NCBI RefSeq assembly: GCF_026810505.1 | Contig: NZ_CP101750.1 | Coordinates: 587,448-651,447 of the forward strand | Source: Streptomyces sp. Je 1-369 | GTDB lineage: Bacteria > Actinomycetota > Actinomycetes > Streptomycetales > Streptomycetaceae | Direction: 5' to 3' | Length of the DNA stretch: 64,000 bases | Shown: piece after piece, positions 26,281 through 34,945 of the stretch | Position numbering within the stretch: position 1 is the stretch's first letter | Layout: each line of letters opens with the position of its first letter | Notes under the pieces: generated by a model | Told to the model about the DNA's origin: nothing | What the model saw: the letters and a program-made list of their open reading frames with translations, nothing else | Databases searched by the model: none | Translations under genes and position numbers: made by a program

Positions 26281-27111
26281 ATGGCCGCAGAGGTCTCCTT
26301 CAGCGTCGCGTCGCCCGGCGGCCCGCACACCGTGACGATCTCCTACGAACGGGCGGGCGAGGGCGAGCCGTTGCTGCTGTTGCACGGCATCGGCCACCAC
26401 CGGCAGGCCTGGGACCCGGTGTTCGAGATCCTGGCCGCCGAGCACGACGTGATCGCGGTGGACCTGCCGGGCTTCGGCCGCTCCCCCGCGCTGCCCGAGG
26501 AAGTGGCGTACGGGCTGCCCGCGGTCGTCCCCGCGCTCGGTGCGTTCTGCGAGACGCTGGGGATCGAGCGGCCGCACGTGGCGGGCAACTCCCTGGGCGG
26601 GCTGCTCGCCCTCGAAATGGGCCGCGAGAAGCTGGTCCGCTCCGTCACCGCGCTCTCCCCCGCCGGCTTCTGGACGCCCGCCGAGCGCCGGTACGCGTTC
26701 GGCACGCTCCTCGCGATGCGGCGGGGCGCGCGACTGCTGCCGCGTCCCGCGATCGAGCGACTGTCCACGAGCGCGGCCGGGCGCACGGCGCTCACGAGCA
26801 CCATCTACGCCCGCCCTTGGCGCCGCTCCCCCGAGGCGGTCGTCGCCGAGACGCTCGCACTGCGCGACGCGACGGGGTTCGAGGCGACACTGCTGGCCGG
26901 ACGTGACGTCCTCTTCCAGGATGACGTGACGGGCCTCCCTGTAACCGTCGCCTGGGGCACGCGGGACCGGCTGCTCCTGCGCCGACAGGGCATACGCGCG
27001 AAGCACACGATCCCCGGCGCACGGCTGGTCCGGCTCCCCGGCTGCGGCCATGTGCCGATGAACGACGACCCGGCGCTCGTCTCCCGCGTCATCCTCGACA
27101 CCTGCCGCTGA
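26281..27111 (+). CDS. alpha/beta hydrolase
   Basis: A 276-residue alpha/beta-hydrolase-fold enzyme. The oxyanion region is LLLHGIGHHRQAWD, the nucleophile elbow is GNSLGG (Ser104), the acid is in AWGTRDRLL, and the catalytic His is in LPGCGHVPMNDDP. The size and sequence style match the MhpC-like hydrolases (C-C bond or ester hydrolysis) but the substrate is unknown. The ATG follows GGAGCAG. It is the first gene to the right of the SigJ-like factor, which is transcribed away from it. Confidence 0.88.
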   Translation: MAAEVSFSVASPGGPHTVTISYERAGEGEPLLLLHGIGHHRQAWDPVFEILAAEHDVIAVDLPGFGRSPALPEEVAYGLPAVVPALGAFCETLGIERPHVAGNSLGGLLALEMGREKLVRSVTALSPAGFWTPAERRYAFGTLLAMRRGARLLPRPAIERLSTSAAGRTALTSTIYARPWRRSPEAVVAETLALRDATGFEATLLAGRDVLFQDDVTGLPVTVAWGTRDRLLLRRQGIRAKHTIPGARLVRLPGCGHVPMNDDPALVSRVILDTCR

Positions 27112-27182
27112 CCGGCGACGCGCCTCCGGCGCCGGGCTCATCCAGTCACCGCGCGGCGGTTCCCCCCGGCCTGTGAGGAGTT

Positions 27183-27193
27183 GTTCACTTGGG
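27183..27193 (+). promoter_or_regulatory. PHO-box-like unit upstream of phoD
   Basis: GTTCACTTGGG matches the 11-bp direct-repeat unit bound by PhoP in Streptomyces (GTTCACC-type) and lies 77 bases before the phoD start. Only one good unit is present and the adjoining 11 bases match poorly, so this is suggestive only. Confidence 0.4.
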
Positions 27194-27269
27194 CTTCGTG
27201 TGGGCGCTGTGGCGCGGTACCGGCCGGGCGCCCGCACACTGGTCGCACCCGTCAACTGGAGGCGCATTC

Positions 27270-28850
27270 ATGTCGCAACGTCAGCCGAGCCCGTCCCCCC
27301 GCCGCCGCAGCGTGCTGCGCGGATCGCTCGCCGTACCTGCGGCGCTCGCCGTGCCCGCACTGGCCGGGGCCGCTCCGTCGCTGGCCCTGTCGGGCCGCCC
27401 GAAGGCCGGATGGGGCGTACAGGCCGGAGACGTGACGGCGCACGCGGGGCTCGTCTGGGTCCGCTCCGACCGGCCCGCCCGGATGATCGTGGAGACGTCC
27501 GCCACCGAGTCGTTCCGTAACCCGCAGCGGTGGCGCGGCCCGCTGCTCGGCCCCGACACGGACTTCACCGGGACGACACGGCTGCGCGGGCTGCCCGCGG
27601 GCGAGCAGATCCACTACCGGGTGCTGCTCGCCGACCCCGACGATCCGCGCCGTACGGGCAAGCCGGTCACCGGCACGTTCCGCACGACGCCGAAGGGCCG
27701 CAAGCAGGACGTGCGCTTCCTGTGGTCGGGTGACATCGCGGGCCAGGGCTGGGGCATCAACCCCGACCGCGGCGGCTACCGCGTCTTCGAGGAGATGCGC
27801 CGGCGCAACCCGGACTTCTTCCTGTGCAGCGGCGACAACATCTATGCCGACGGCCCCATCCTGCCGAGCGTCACGCTGCCCGACGGCACCGTGTGGCGCA
27901 ACGTCACGACGGAGGAGAAGTCCAAGGTCGCCGAGTCCCTCAAGGAGTTCCGCGGCGCGTTCCGCTACAACCTGCTCGACGACAACCTGCGGAGGTTCAA
28001 CGCGCAGGTCCCGTCGATCGTCCAGTGGGACGACCACGAGGTGCGCAACAACTGGTACCCGGGACAGATCCTGGACGACCCGCGGTACACGGAGAAGAAC
28101 GTGGACGTCCTCGCGGGCCGCTCACTGCGCGCGTTCAGCGAGTACTTCCCCGTCTCGACGCTCCCGCCGGGCGACGAGGACGGCCGCGTCCACCGAGTAC
28201 TGCGGCACGGCCCGCTCCTGGACGTGTTCGTCCTCGACATGCGCACCTACCGCAACGCCAACTCCCCCAACAGACAGCCCGACGACGCCACCGGCATCCT
28301 CGGTGCCCGGCAGCTCGCCTGGCTCAAGCGCGAGCTGCCCCGTTCACGGGCCGTGTGGAAGGTGATCGCCTCCGACATGCCGCTGGGCATCGTGGTGTCC
28401 GACGGCAGGGAGAACTTCGAGGCCGTGGCGCAGGGCGACCCCGGCGCGCCGCTGGGCCGCGAGCTGCAGATCGCCGAACTGCTGCGGCACATCAAGCACC
28501 GCAAGATCACCGGCACGGTGTGGCTGACCGCCGACGTGCACTACACGTCCGCGCAGCACTACGACCCGTCGCGCGCGGCCTTCAAGGACTTCGCGCCGTT
28601 CTGGGAGTTCGTGTCCGGGCCGCTGGCCGCGGGCGGCTTCCCCGCGACGAAACTCGACGGAACGTTCGGGCCCGAGCAGAAGTTCATCAAGGCACCGGGC
28701 CGCGCCAACACCTCTCCGGCCGAGACGCCGCAGTACTTCGGCGAGGTCGACATCGACGGCGGCAGCGGCGAGTTGACGGTGCGGCTGCGCCAGGAGGGCG
28801 GCGGCGTGCTGTTCACCAAGGTGCTGCAGCCGGGCCGCGTGGGGCAGTGA
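27270..28850 (+). CDS. phoD: Tat-exported PhoD-type alkaline phosphatase/phosphodiesterase
   Basis: A 526-residue secreted enzyme that releases phosphate from esters. The N-terminus has a Tat signal (SPRRRSVLRGSL, then a hydrophobic stretch ending ALA). It is followed by the PhoD N-terminal domain (~residues 50-140) and the metallophosphatase domain with WSGDIAG, CSGDNIYADGPI, WDDHEVRNNW, DMRTYR and the late TADVHYT, which supply metal and phosphate ligands. The ATG 27270 follows CTGGAGG. The upstream PHO-box-like unit suggests induction by phosphate starvation through PhoP. Confidence 0.93.
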   Translation: MSQRQPSPSPRRRSVLRGSLAVPAALAVPALAGAAPSLALSGRPKAGWGVQAGDVTAHAGLVWVRSDRPARMIVETSATESFRNPQRWRGPLLGPDTDFTGTTRLRGLPAGEQIHYRVLLADPDDPRRTGKPVTGTFRTTPKGRKQDVRFLWSGDIAGQGWGINPDRGGYRVFEEMRRRNPDFFLCSGDNIYADGPILPSVTLPDGTVWRNVTTEEKSKVAESLKEFRGAFRYNLLDDNLRRFNAQVPSIVQWDDHEVRNNWYPGQILDDPRYTEKNVDVLAGRSLRAFSEYFPVSTLPPGDEDGRVHRVLRHGPLLDVFVLDMRTYRNANSPNRQPDDATGILGARQLAWLKRELPRSRAVWKVIASDMPLGIVVSDGRENFEAVAQGDPGAPLGRELQIAELLRHIKHRKITGTVWLTADVHYTSAQHYDPSRAAFKDFAPFWEFVSGPLAAGGFPATKLDGTFGPEQKFIKAPGRANTSPAETPQYFGEVDIDGGSGELTVRLRQEGGGVLFTKVLQPGRVGQ

Positions 28851-28956
28851 GCGGTGACCCGTAAGTCGAATTGCCGCCAAAGGGGCAGATGACCTCTTTA
28901 CCCATCAGTCACAGGACGTTCGTGATCACGAAACACCGGTCCAGCACAGTAAACGT

Positions 28957-30408
28957 ATGAGCGCTGACATGTCTGACGTGACACGGACCAAGCACGGACG
29001 CCCCATTCATCACTGGCGGCGCGACGTGGTCGAACTGGCGGCCCTTTTCACCGCCGTGGCGGTCGCCGACGCCGTCGCGAACATGGTGGGGCACGGGCCC
29101 GACGGGCCCGCCCTGCTGGTCGTCTCGGCCGTGGTACTGCTCGCCACGGCCGGCTTCCACACCTGGTGGGCCAGGCGCCAGGACCACGCCCCGCCGCCGG
29201 CGCCCGATACCGTCGCCCGGCCGCCCGCGGACGCGGAGCAGGCCGGGCACACCACCGCCCTTGCAGCCCCCGAGACCGAGACGCCCCCGGCACTCCCCGA
29301 CGCGACCACCCTCTGGCGGATGCGTACGACCGTCCGGGACGAGCCGGGCTCCCTGGCCGCGCTGTGCGTGACGCTCGCCGAGCGCCGCATCGACATCCTC
29401 AGCCTTCAGGCGCACCCGCTGACCGAGGGCACCGTCGACGAGTTCCTGCTGCGCGCGCCCACAGACCTCGCCGGCACCGAGATCACCCGGTCGATCGCGC
29501 GGGCGGGCGGCACGGGCACCTGGATCGAGCGCGCCGACGCCCACGACCTGGTGGACGCCCCCACCCGCATCCTCGGCCTTGCCACCCGCACCGCGCTCGA
29601 CGCGGCCGAACTCCCCCTGGCTCTGCGGCACCTCCTGGGCCGCTGCACCATCCGCTCCCTGCCCGCCGCGCGCACGGGAACCCGCGGGGACGGGTCCGCC
29701 CCGTCGGAGTCGACGCCGGTCGAGGGCGTACTCGACGGCACGGTGCTCAGGCTGAAGGACCCCGACGGCGAGGTGATCACCGTGGAGCGCCCCTATCTGC
29801 CGTTCACGCCCACGGAGTTCGCCCGTGCGCGGGCCCTCGTGGAGCTCGACACGCGGCTCGGGCCGCGCATCCCGCGCAGCCAGGACGTCCTGACGCTCCC
29901 CGAGGGCAACTCCATCACCGTGCGGCGCGCCGACACGGCCGACATCGAGGCCGCCAAGGCCATGCACGAGCGGTGCTCGCCCGCCACGCTGGACAAGCGC
30001 TACCACGGCCCGGTGCACGACGCCGACCGCTACCTCAACCACCTCCTCAGCCCCCGGTTCGGACGCACCCTCGCGGTGCGCACCGCGTCCGGCCGGATCG
30101 TCGGCATCGGGCATCTGCTGTGGGACGGCGACGAGACCGAGGTCGCGCTGCTCGTCGAGGACGAGTGGCAGCGCCGCGGCATCGGCGGCCAGCTGCTCGG
30201 GCGGCTGGTGACGATGGCGGTCGAGGCGGGCTGCGAGAGCGTGTACGCGGTGACGCAGGCGTCCAACACCGGCATGGTGGCGGCGATGCGCGGGCTCGGT
30301 CTGCCGCTCGACTACCAGATCGAGGAGGGCACGCTGGTGATCACGGCCCGCCTCGACGCGACGCCGGTCAGTTCGCGGCTGCCGTACGACTCCGCGCAGC
30401 GTCCCTGA
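28957..30408 (+). CDS. membrane-anchored ACT-domain/GNAT acetyltransferase fusion
   Basis: A 483-residue protein. Residues ~25-45 and ~51-70 are two membrane segments (ELAALFTAVAVADAVA; LLVVSAVVLLATAGF). A Pro/Ala-rich linker leads to an ACT-like domain at about 117-185 (TVRDEPGSLAALCVTLAERRIDILSLQ) and a GNAT domain at about 325-465, with the acetyl-CoA loop VEDEWQRRGIGGQLLGRL. ACT domains bind amino acids, so acetylation allosterically tuned by an amino acid is plausible by analogy with other amino-acid-regulated GNATs. The substrate, and whether the membrane part is a sensor, cannot be told. Confidence 0.85.
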   Translation: MSADMSDVTRTKHGRPIHHWRRDVVELAALFTAVAVADAVANMVGHGPDGPALLVVSAVVLLATAGFHTWWARRQDHAPPPAPDTVARPPADAEQAGHTTALAAPETETPPALPDATTLWRMRTTVRDEPGSLAALCVTLAERRIDILSLQAHPLTEGTVDEFLLRAPTDLAGTEITRSIARAGGTGTWIERADAHDLVDAPTRILGLATRTALDAAELPLALRHLLGRCTIRSLPAARTGTRGDGSAPSESTPVEGVLDGTVLRLKDPDGEVITVERPYLPFTPTEFARARALVELDTRLGPRIPRSQDVLTLPEGNSITVRRADTADIEAAKAMHERCSPATLDKRYHGPVHDADRYLNHLLSPRFGRTLAVRTASGRIVGIGHLLWDGDETEVALLVEDEWQRRGIGGQLLGRLVTMAVEAGCESVYAVTQASNTGMVAAMRGLGLPLDYQIEEGTLVITARLDATPVSSRLPYDSAQRP

Positions 30409-31633
30409 CCCCGTCGGCGGCCGCGGCCTTGGTGGCGACCGGCGCGGGGATGGTGACCGGTACGGGGCCGAGCGCGCGGTCCAGGTCGCGCCAGAGGTCG
30501 TCGACGTCCTCCAGGCCGCAGGACATGCGCAGCAGCCGGTCGCTGACGCCGGCCGAACGCCGGTCCTCGACGTCCACCACGCGGTGGCTGATGGACGCCG
30601 GGTGCTGGATGAGCGAATCGACGCTGCCGAGGCTGACCGCCGGGGTGATCAGCCGTACGCCGGCGATCACCCCGTGCGGGTCGCCGCGCACCTCGAAGGC
30701 GACCATGGCGCCGCCCATCCGCGGATAGTGGACCCGCTCCACCCGCGGGTCGGCGGCGAGGCGGTGCGCCAGCTCCGCCGCGTTGGCGGAGGCGGCGCGC
30801 ACCCGGACGGGAAGCGTGGACAGGCCGCGCAGCAGCAGATACCCGGCGAGGGGATGCAGCACCCCGCCCGTGGCGAACCGCACCTGGCGCAGCCCCCGGG
30901 CGAGCTCCTCGTCGCACGCGACCACACCGCCGAGTACGTCGCCGTGTCCGCCCAGGTACTTGGTGGCGCTGTGCAGCACCAGACGGGCGCCGCTCTCCGC
31001 GGGCCGCTGAAGGACGGGGGTCGCGAAGGTGTTGTCGGCGAGCAGCGGGACGGTACCGCAGGCGCGGGCGACCTCGGCCAGGTCGAGTTCCGCGAGCGTG
31101 GGGTTGGCGGGTGACTCGACCATGACGAGGCCGGTGTCGGGGCGGATGGCGTCGGCGATGTCCTCGGGGTCCACCCAGGTCACCTCGGTGCCGACGAGCC
31201 CCGCGGAGAGCAGGTGGTCGCTGCACCCGTACAGGGGCCGGACGGCCACGACGTGGCGCAGGCGCGCGGATCCTCGGACGAGAAGCACCGCGGTCAGTGC
31301 CGCCATGCCGCTCGCGAAGGCGACGGCGCTCTCGGTGCCTTCGAGGCGGGCGAGTGCCGTCTCGAAGCGGGCGACGGTCGGATTGCCGAGGCGCGCGTAG
31401 ACGGGCGGCCCGTCGTCGACGACGCCTTCGGCGGCGAAGGCGTCGATGCGGGCGGCCTCGCCGCGGCTGTCGCGGGAGGGGTAGGTCGTGGAGAGGTCGA
31501 TCGGCGGGGCGTGCAGGCCCGTTTCGGCCAGATCGTCCCGTCCCGCGTGCACGGCTTCGGTGGCCAGGGCGCGTGACGGTGAGGCGCTGTCCGCGGAGGG
31601 TGTGCGCGGTGCTGTCCCGGTGTTCGCTTCCAT
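30368..31633 (-). CDS. cystathionine gamma-synthase/lyase-family PLP enzyme
   Basis: A 421-residue Cys/Met-metabolism PLP-dependent enzyme. Motifs: the YxR segment VYARLGNPTVARFE, GMAALTAVLL for cofactor phosphate, DNTFATPVLQRP, the Schiff-base Lys in SATKYLGGHGD, and the C-terminal SLGSVDSLIQHPA-SISHR substrate-carboxylate region. It could be a cystathionine lyase or synthase or methionine gamma-lyase, and sequence alone does not settle this. The start is probably ATG 31633 (MEANTG); ATG 31651 adds six residues. It is divergent from an Lrp-family regulator 60 bases away, which probably controls it. Its 3' end overlaps the end of the ACT-GNAT gene by about 40 bases. Confidence 0.9.
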   Translation of the reverse strand: MEANTGTAPRTPSADSASPSRALATEAVHAGRDDLAETGLHAPPIDLSTTYPSRDSRGEAARIDAFAAEGVVDDGPPVYARLGNPTVARFETALARLEGTESAVAFASGMAALTAVLLVRGSARLRHVVAVRPLYGCSDHLLSAGLVGTEVTWVDPEDIADAIRPDTGLVMVESPANPTLAELDLAEVARACGTVPLLADNTFATPVLQRPAESGARLVLHSATKYLGGHGDVLGGVVACDEELARGLRQVRFATGGVLHPLAGYLLLRGLSTLPVRVRAASANAAELAHRLAADPRVERVHYPRMGGAMVAFEVRGDPHGVIAGVRLITPAVSLGSVDSLIQHPASISHRVVDVEDRRSAGVSDRLLRMSCGLEDVDDLWRDLDRALGPVPVTIPAPVATKAAAADGVRDAARSRTAAAN

Positions 31634-31667
31634 GCCGCACAGGCTGAACATCGCACGGCGGCAAGGG

Positions 31668-31693
31668 AGCACGGCCCGTGCTACGTTCGGCCG
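31668..31693. promoter_or_regulatory. 15-bp palindrome and leaderless -10 in the Lrp/PLP-enzyme divergent promoter
   Basis: AGCACGG-C-CCGTGCT (31668-31682) is a perfect palindrome between the divergent starts, directly abutting TACGTT (31682-31687), which lies six bases before the Lrp ATG at 31694. It is a good candidate operator for the Lrp regulator. Confidence 0.5.
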
Positions 31694-32209
31694 ATGGCCG
31701 ATTCCGTCGCACTGGACCCGGTGGATCTCCACATACTGCGCGTGCTGCAGAACGATGCCCGGACCACGTACAGGGACCTGGCGGCGCAGGTCGGTGTCGC
31801 GCCGTCCACGTGTCTCGACCGCGTGACGCGGCTGCGGCGTTCCGGGGTGATTCTCGGACATCAGCTGCGCCTCGACCCGGCGAAACTCGGCCGCGGGGTC
31901 GAAGCGCTCCTCTCCGTGCAGGTCCGGCCACACCGGCGGGATCTCGTCGGGCCGTTCGTGGAGCGCGTCAGGGCGCTGCCGGAGTCGTTGTCCCTGTTCC
32001 ATCTCACGGGCCCGGAGGACTTCCTGGTGCACGTGGCGGTGGCCGGGCCCGCGGACCTGCAGCGGCTCGTCCTCGACGAGTTCACCGCGCGGCGTGAAGT
32101 GGCGCGGGTCGAGACCCGGTTGATCTTCCAGCAGTGGGCGTGCGGCCCGCTCCTTCCGCCCGACGCCGCGCTCGACCCGTCGCAGGATCCGCCGGGCGAA
32201 TCATGGTGA
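31694..32209 (+). CDS. Lrp/AsnC-family transcriptional regulator
   Basis: A 171-residue regulator: N-terminal HTH (LDPVDLHILRVLQNDARTTYRDLAAQVGVAPSTCLDRVTRL) and C-terminal RAM amino-acid-binding domain (HLTGPEDFLVHVAV). It is divergent from the Cys/Met-type PLP enzyme, the usual arrangement for a local Lrp activator whose ligand is a substrate of the enzyme. There is no ribosome site, and TACGTT six bases upstream suggests a leaderless transcript. Confidence 0.92.
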   Translation: MADSVALDPVDLHILRVLQNDARTTYRDLAAQVGVAPSTCLDRVTRLRRSGVILGHQLRLDPAKLGRGVEALLSVQVRPHRRDLVGPFVERVRALPESLSLFHLTGPEDFLVHVAVAGPADLQRLVLDEFTARREVARVETRLIFQQWACGPLLPPDAALDPSQDPPGESW

Positions 32210-32241
32210 CGCACACCGCTTCTCTGTACGACGATGTCCGC

Positions 32242-33960
32242 ATGTCAGCCACTGAGAACCCGCACGCGAACACCGGCCTCCTGCCCCGCGCCGTCGCCGA
32301 CGCCTACGTCGACGAGCTCATCGCCCTCGACCCCATCACGGGCACCTACCTCGGTGTCGAGGAGAGCAACAGCAGGCTCCCCGACACCTCCCCCGAGGGC
32401 CAGCAGGCCCTGGCGCGGCTGGCGCGCACGACCCTGGCGCGGCTGGACGAGGCGGAGCGCAGGCCCGGCGCGGACAGTGAGGCCGAGCGCCGCTGCGGGC
32501 GGCTCCTGCGGGAGCGGCTGACCGCGCAGCTGGCCGTGCACGAGGCCGACGAAGGGCTGCGCGCGGTCGGCAACCTGGACACGATGCCGCATCAGGTGCG
32601 GGAGATCTTCACCGTCTCCCCCATGGAGTCCGAGGAGGACTGGGCTGCCATCGCCGAGCGGCTGCGTGCCGTACCGGCGGCGCTCGAAGGGTACCGGCAG
32701 TCCCTCGAACTCGGCCTGGAGCGCGCGCTGTTCGGGCCGCCGCGCCCCACGGCCACGTTCATCGGGCAGCTGACCGAGTGGGCCGGGGAGACCGGCGACC
32801 ACCCGAGCGGGCGCGGCTGGTTCGAGGACTTCGCGGCGGCGGGCCCCGACGCGCTGCGCGCCGATCTGGACGCCGCCGCCCGGGCCGCCACCGCGTCGGT
32901 CGTGGCGCTGCGCGACTGGATGCGCGACATCTACGCCCCGGCGATCGAGGGCGCCCCCGACATCGTGGGCCGTGAGCGCTACGCCCGCCTGTCCCGCGAG
33001 TGCAACGGCACCGACCTGGATCTCGACGAGGCGTACGCGTACGGCTGGTCGGAGTTTCACAGGCTGCTCGCCGAGATGAGGACCGAGGCCGAGAGGGTCC
33101 TGCCCGGCGCGGCCACGCCGTGGGTGGCGCTCGCTCACCTCGACGAGCACGGGACGCACATCGAGGGCGTGGACGAGGTCCGGGTCTGGCTTCAGGAGCT
33201 GATGGATGAGGCGATCGACGCCCTGGACGGCACGCACTTCGAACTCGCCGAGCGGGTGCGGAGGGTGGAGTCCCACATCGCGCCGCCCGGCGGCGCCGCG
33301 GCCCCCTACTACACGGGCCCGTCCGAGGACTTCTCGCGGCCGGGACGCACCTGGCTGCCGACGATGGGCGAGACCCGCTTCCCCGTCTACGACCTCGTCT
33401 CCACCTGGTACCACGAGGGCGTGCCCGGCCACCACCTCCAGCTCGCCCAGTGGGCGCACGTGGCGGAGCACCTCTCCCGCTACCAGGCGACCGTCGGCAT
33501 CGTCAGCGCCAACGCCGAGGGCTGGGCGCTGTACGCGGAGCGGCTGATGGACGAGCTCGGCTTCCTGACCGACCCCGAGCGCAGGCTCGGCTACCTCGAC
33601 GGGCAGATGACGCGCGCGCTGCGGGTCATCGTCGACATCGGGATGCACTTGGAGCTGGAGATCCCGGCGGACTCCCCCTTCCACCCGGGCGAGCGCTGGA
33701 CGCCGGACCTCGCCCAGGAGTTCTACGACGCGCACTGCAGCCGCCCCACCGAGTACGTGACCAGCGAGATGACCCGCTATCTGACCATTCCCGGGCAGGC
33801 CATCGGGTACAAGCTGGGTGAGCGTGCGTGGCTGCTCGGGCGGGAGAACGCACGGCGTCGGCACGGTGCCGCGTTCGACGCCAAGGCGTGGCACATGGCC
33901 GCGCTGTCGCAGGGGTCCCTGGGGCTGGACGACCTGGTGGAGGAGCTGTCGAGGCTCTGA
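32242..33960 (+). CDS. DUF885 family protein (putative metallopeptidase)
   Basis: A 572-residue cytosolic protein of the DUF885 family, structurally related to M32-like carboxypeptidases. The zinc-type motif HEGVPGHHLQ (conserved HExxxGHH pattern) and the later SANAEGWALYAERLMDELG helix are clear, and TEYVTSEMTRYLTIPGQA near the C-terminus is typical. The enzyme is expected to cut peptides, but family members are poorly characterised. ATG 32242 gives the family-like opening; an ATG at 32203 that overlaps the Lrp stop region would add 13 residues. Confidence 0.9.
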   Translation: MSATENPHANTGLLPRAVADAYVDELIALDPITGTYLGVEESNSRLPDTSPEGQQALARLARTTLARLDEAERRPGADSEAERRCGRLLRERLTAQLAVHEADEGLRAVGNLDTMPHQVREIFTVSPMESEEDWAAIAERLRAVPAALEGYRQSLELGLERALFGPPRPTATFIGQLTEWAGETGDHPSGRGWFEDFAAAGPDALRADLDAAARAATASVVALRDWMRDIYAPAIEGAPDIVGRERYARLSRECNGTDLDLDEAYAYGWSEFHRLLAEMRTEAERVLPGAATPWVALAHLDEHGTHIEGVDEVRVWLQELMDEAIDALDGTHFELAERVRRVESHIAPPGGAAAPYYTGPSEDFSRPGRTWLPTMGETRFPVYDLVSTWYHEGVPGHHLQLAQWAHVAEHLSRYQATVGIVSANAEGWALYAERLMDELGFLTDPERRLGYLDGQMTRALRVIVDIGMHLELEIPADSPFHPGERWTPDLAQEFYDAHCSRPTEYVTSEMTRYLTIPGQAIGYKLGERAWLLGRENARRRHGAAFDAKAWHMAALSQGSLGLDDLVEELSRL

Positions 33961-33981
33961 CGTCGTAACGGCGCCGGGCGG

Positions 33982-34497
33982 TCAGCAGCCGCAGTCCTCG
34001 GCGTCCACCGGGGCCGTGAGCGGGTCGGCGTCGCGCCGCTCACGGCCCTCCCACGTCTCGAACCCGAAGCCCTCGCGCACCCAGTACTCGAATCCGCCGA
34101 GCATCTCCTTGACCTGGAAGCCCTGTTGGGCGAGGGCGAGCGCGGCACGGGTCGCGCCGTTGCAGCCGGGCCCCCAGCAGTAGGCGACGACCGGCACCGT
34201 CTTGTCGAGGAGCGCCTCCGCCTGTTCGGGGATGAGGGCGGTCGGCAGGTGGACGGCGCCGGGGACGTGCCCCTGGTCCCATGAGGCGGTGGAGCGGGTG
34301 TCGATCACGACGAAGCCCGGGTCGGCGTCCCCGGCGAGTGCGGAGGCCACGTCGGACACGTCGGCGTGGAAGGCGAGACTGGCACCGAAATACGCGGCGG
34401 CCGCGGCCGGGGACGCGGGCGGCACCCGCAGGACCGCGTTCCGGGCCGGAGCGGGATCGGATGCGGGGGCTATGAGCTGCGCGTTCGTGTTGTTCAT
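33982..34497 (-). CDS. rhodanese-like domain protein
   Basis: A 171-residue single-domain rhodanese. FVVIDTRSTASWDQGHVPGAVHLP is the typical substrate-entry segment, and the active-site loop is AYCWGPGCNGATRAAL with a Cys at the catalytic position. The C-terminus ends in DCGC, a second Cys pair that could take a persulfide or bind metal. The likely role is sulfur transfer or detoxification. It converges on the DUF885 gene and is divergent from the secreted trypsin, about 450 bases away. Confidence 0.88.
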   Translation of the reverse strand: MNNTNAQLIAPASDPAPARNAVLRVPPASPAAAAAYFGASLAFHADVSDVASALAGDADPGFVVIDTRSTASWDQGHVPGAVHLPTALIPEQAEALLDKTVPVVAYCWGPGCNGATRAALALAQQGFQVKEMLGGFEYWVREGFGFETWEGRERRDADPLTAPVDAEDCGC

Positions 34498-34945
34498 GGC
34501 GAAAAATCTACGGGCGGCGCACGCGACTCTGAAGCGCTGAACCCCGGCGTCCGCTCCGGTCCGCCGCCGAATTCCCGGTAGTTCGGGATTCCACGACCCC
34601 ATTCCCCCGTGGGCCTCCGGACCGGACCCCAACAGGGTTGTCGTGAAAGCGCGTTGCCAGGGGCACGTCAGGTCCGCCGAGAATGGTCCGGACCAGGAAT
34701 TTGGTTTGATCATGCACTGGGCCGCAATCCCACCCATGAGCGCACTGTCCCCACAGAAGGCTTCACCGACCTCTTGCGCCGCCCACAACACCTCTGCCAG
34801 ATTCTGTCCCGCCGGAGATGGCATGCACGTGACAGGAGATACCCGCCTCCTCAGCGTGCGCTGCGACTGCATACGTATGCGGTCTCGTCCTCATCAAGGA
34901 CGCTCCATCCCCACACAGCTTCATCCCCACACAATGGAGACGAAC
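34498..34945. other. 448-bp divergent intergenic region with palindrome and direct repeat
   Basis: No supported gene. It holds a perfect 12-bp palindrome GCATACGTATGC (34869-34880), 66 bases before the protease start, and a direct repeat CATCCCCACACA (34906-34917 and 34922-34933) with a 16-bp period just before the protease ribosome site. Either could be a regulator site for the protease. Confidence 0.5.

Noticed and set aside
26065..27267. Extension of the SigJ-like frame upstream over the alpha/beta hydrolase
   Set aside because: The extra ~400 codons are antisense to the hydrolase and lack motifs; the sigma factor begins at 26079 or 26064.
34869..34880. GCATACGTATGC as a fifth VanR box
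   Set aside because: The half-sites are adjacent instead of 10 bases apart and the conserved flanks and -10 spacing are missing.
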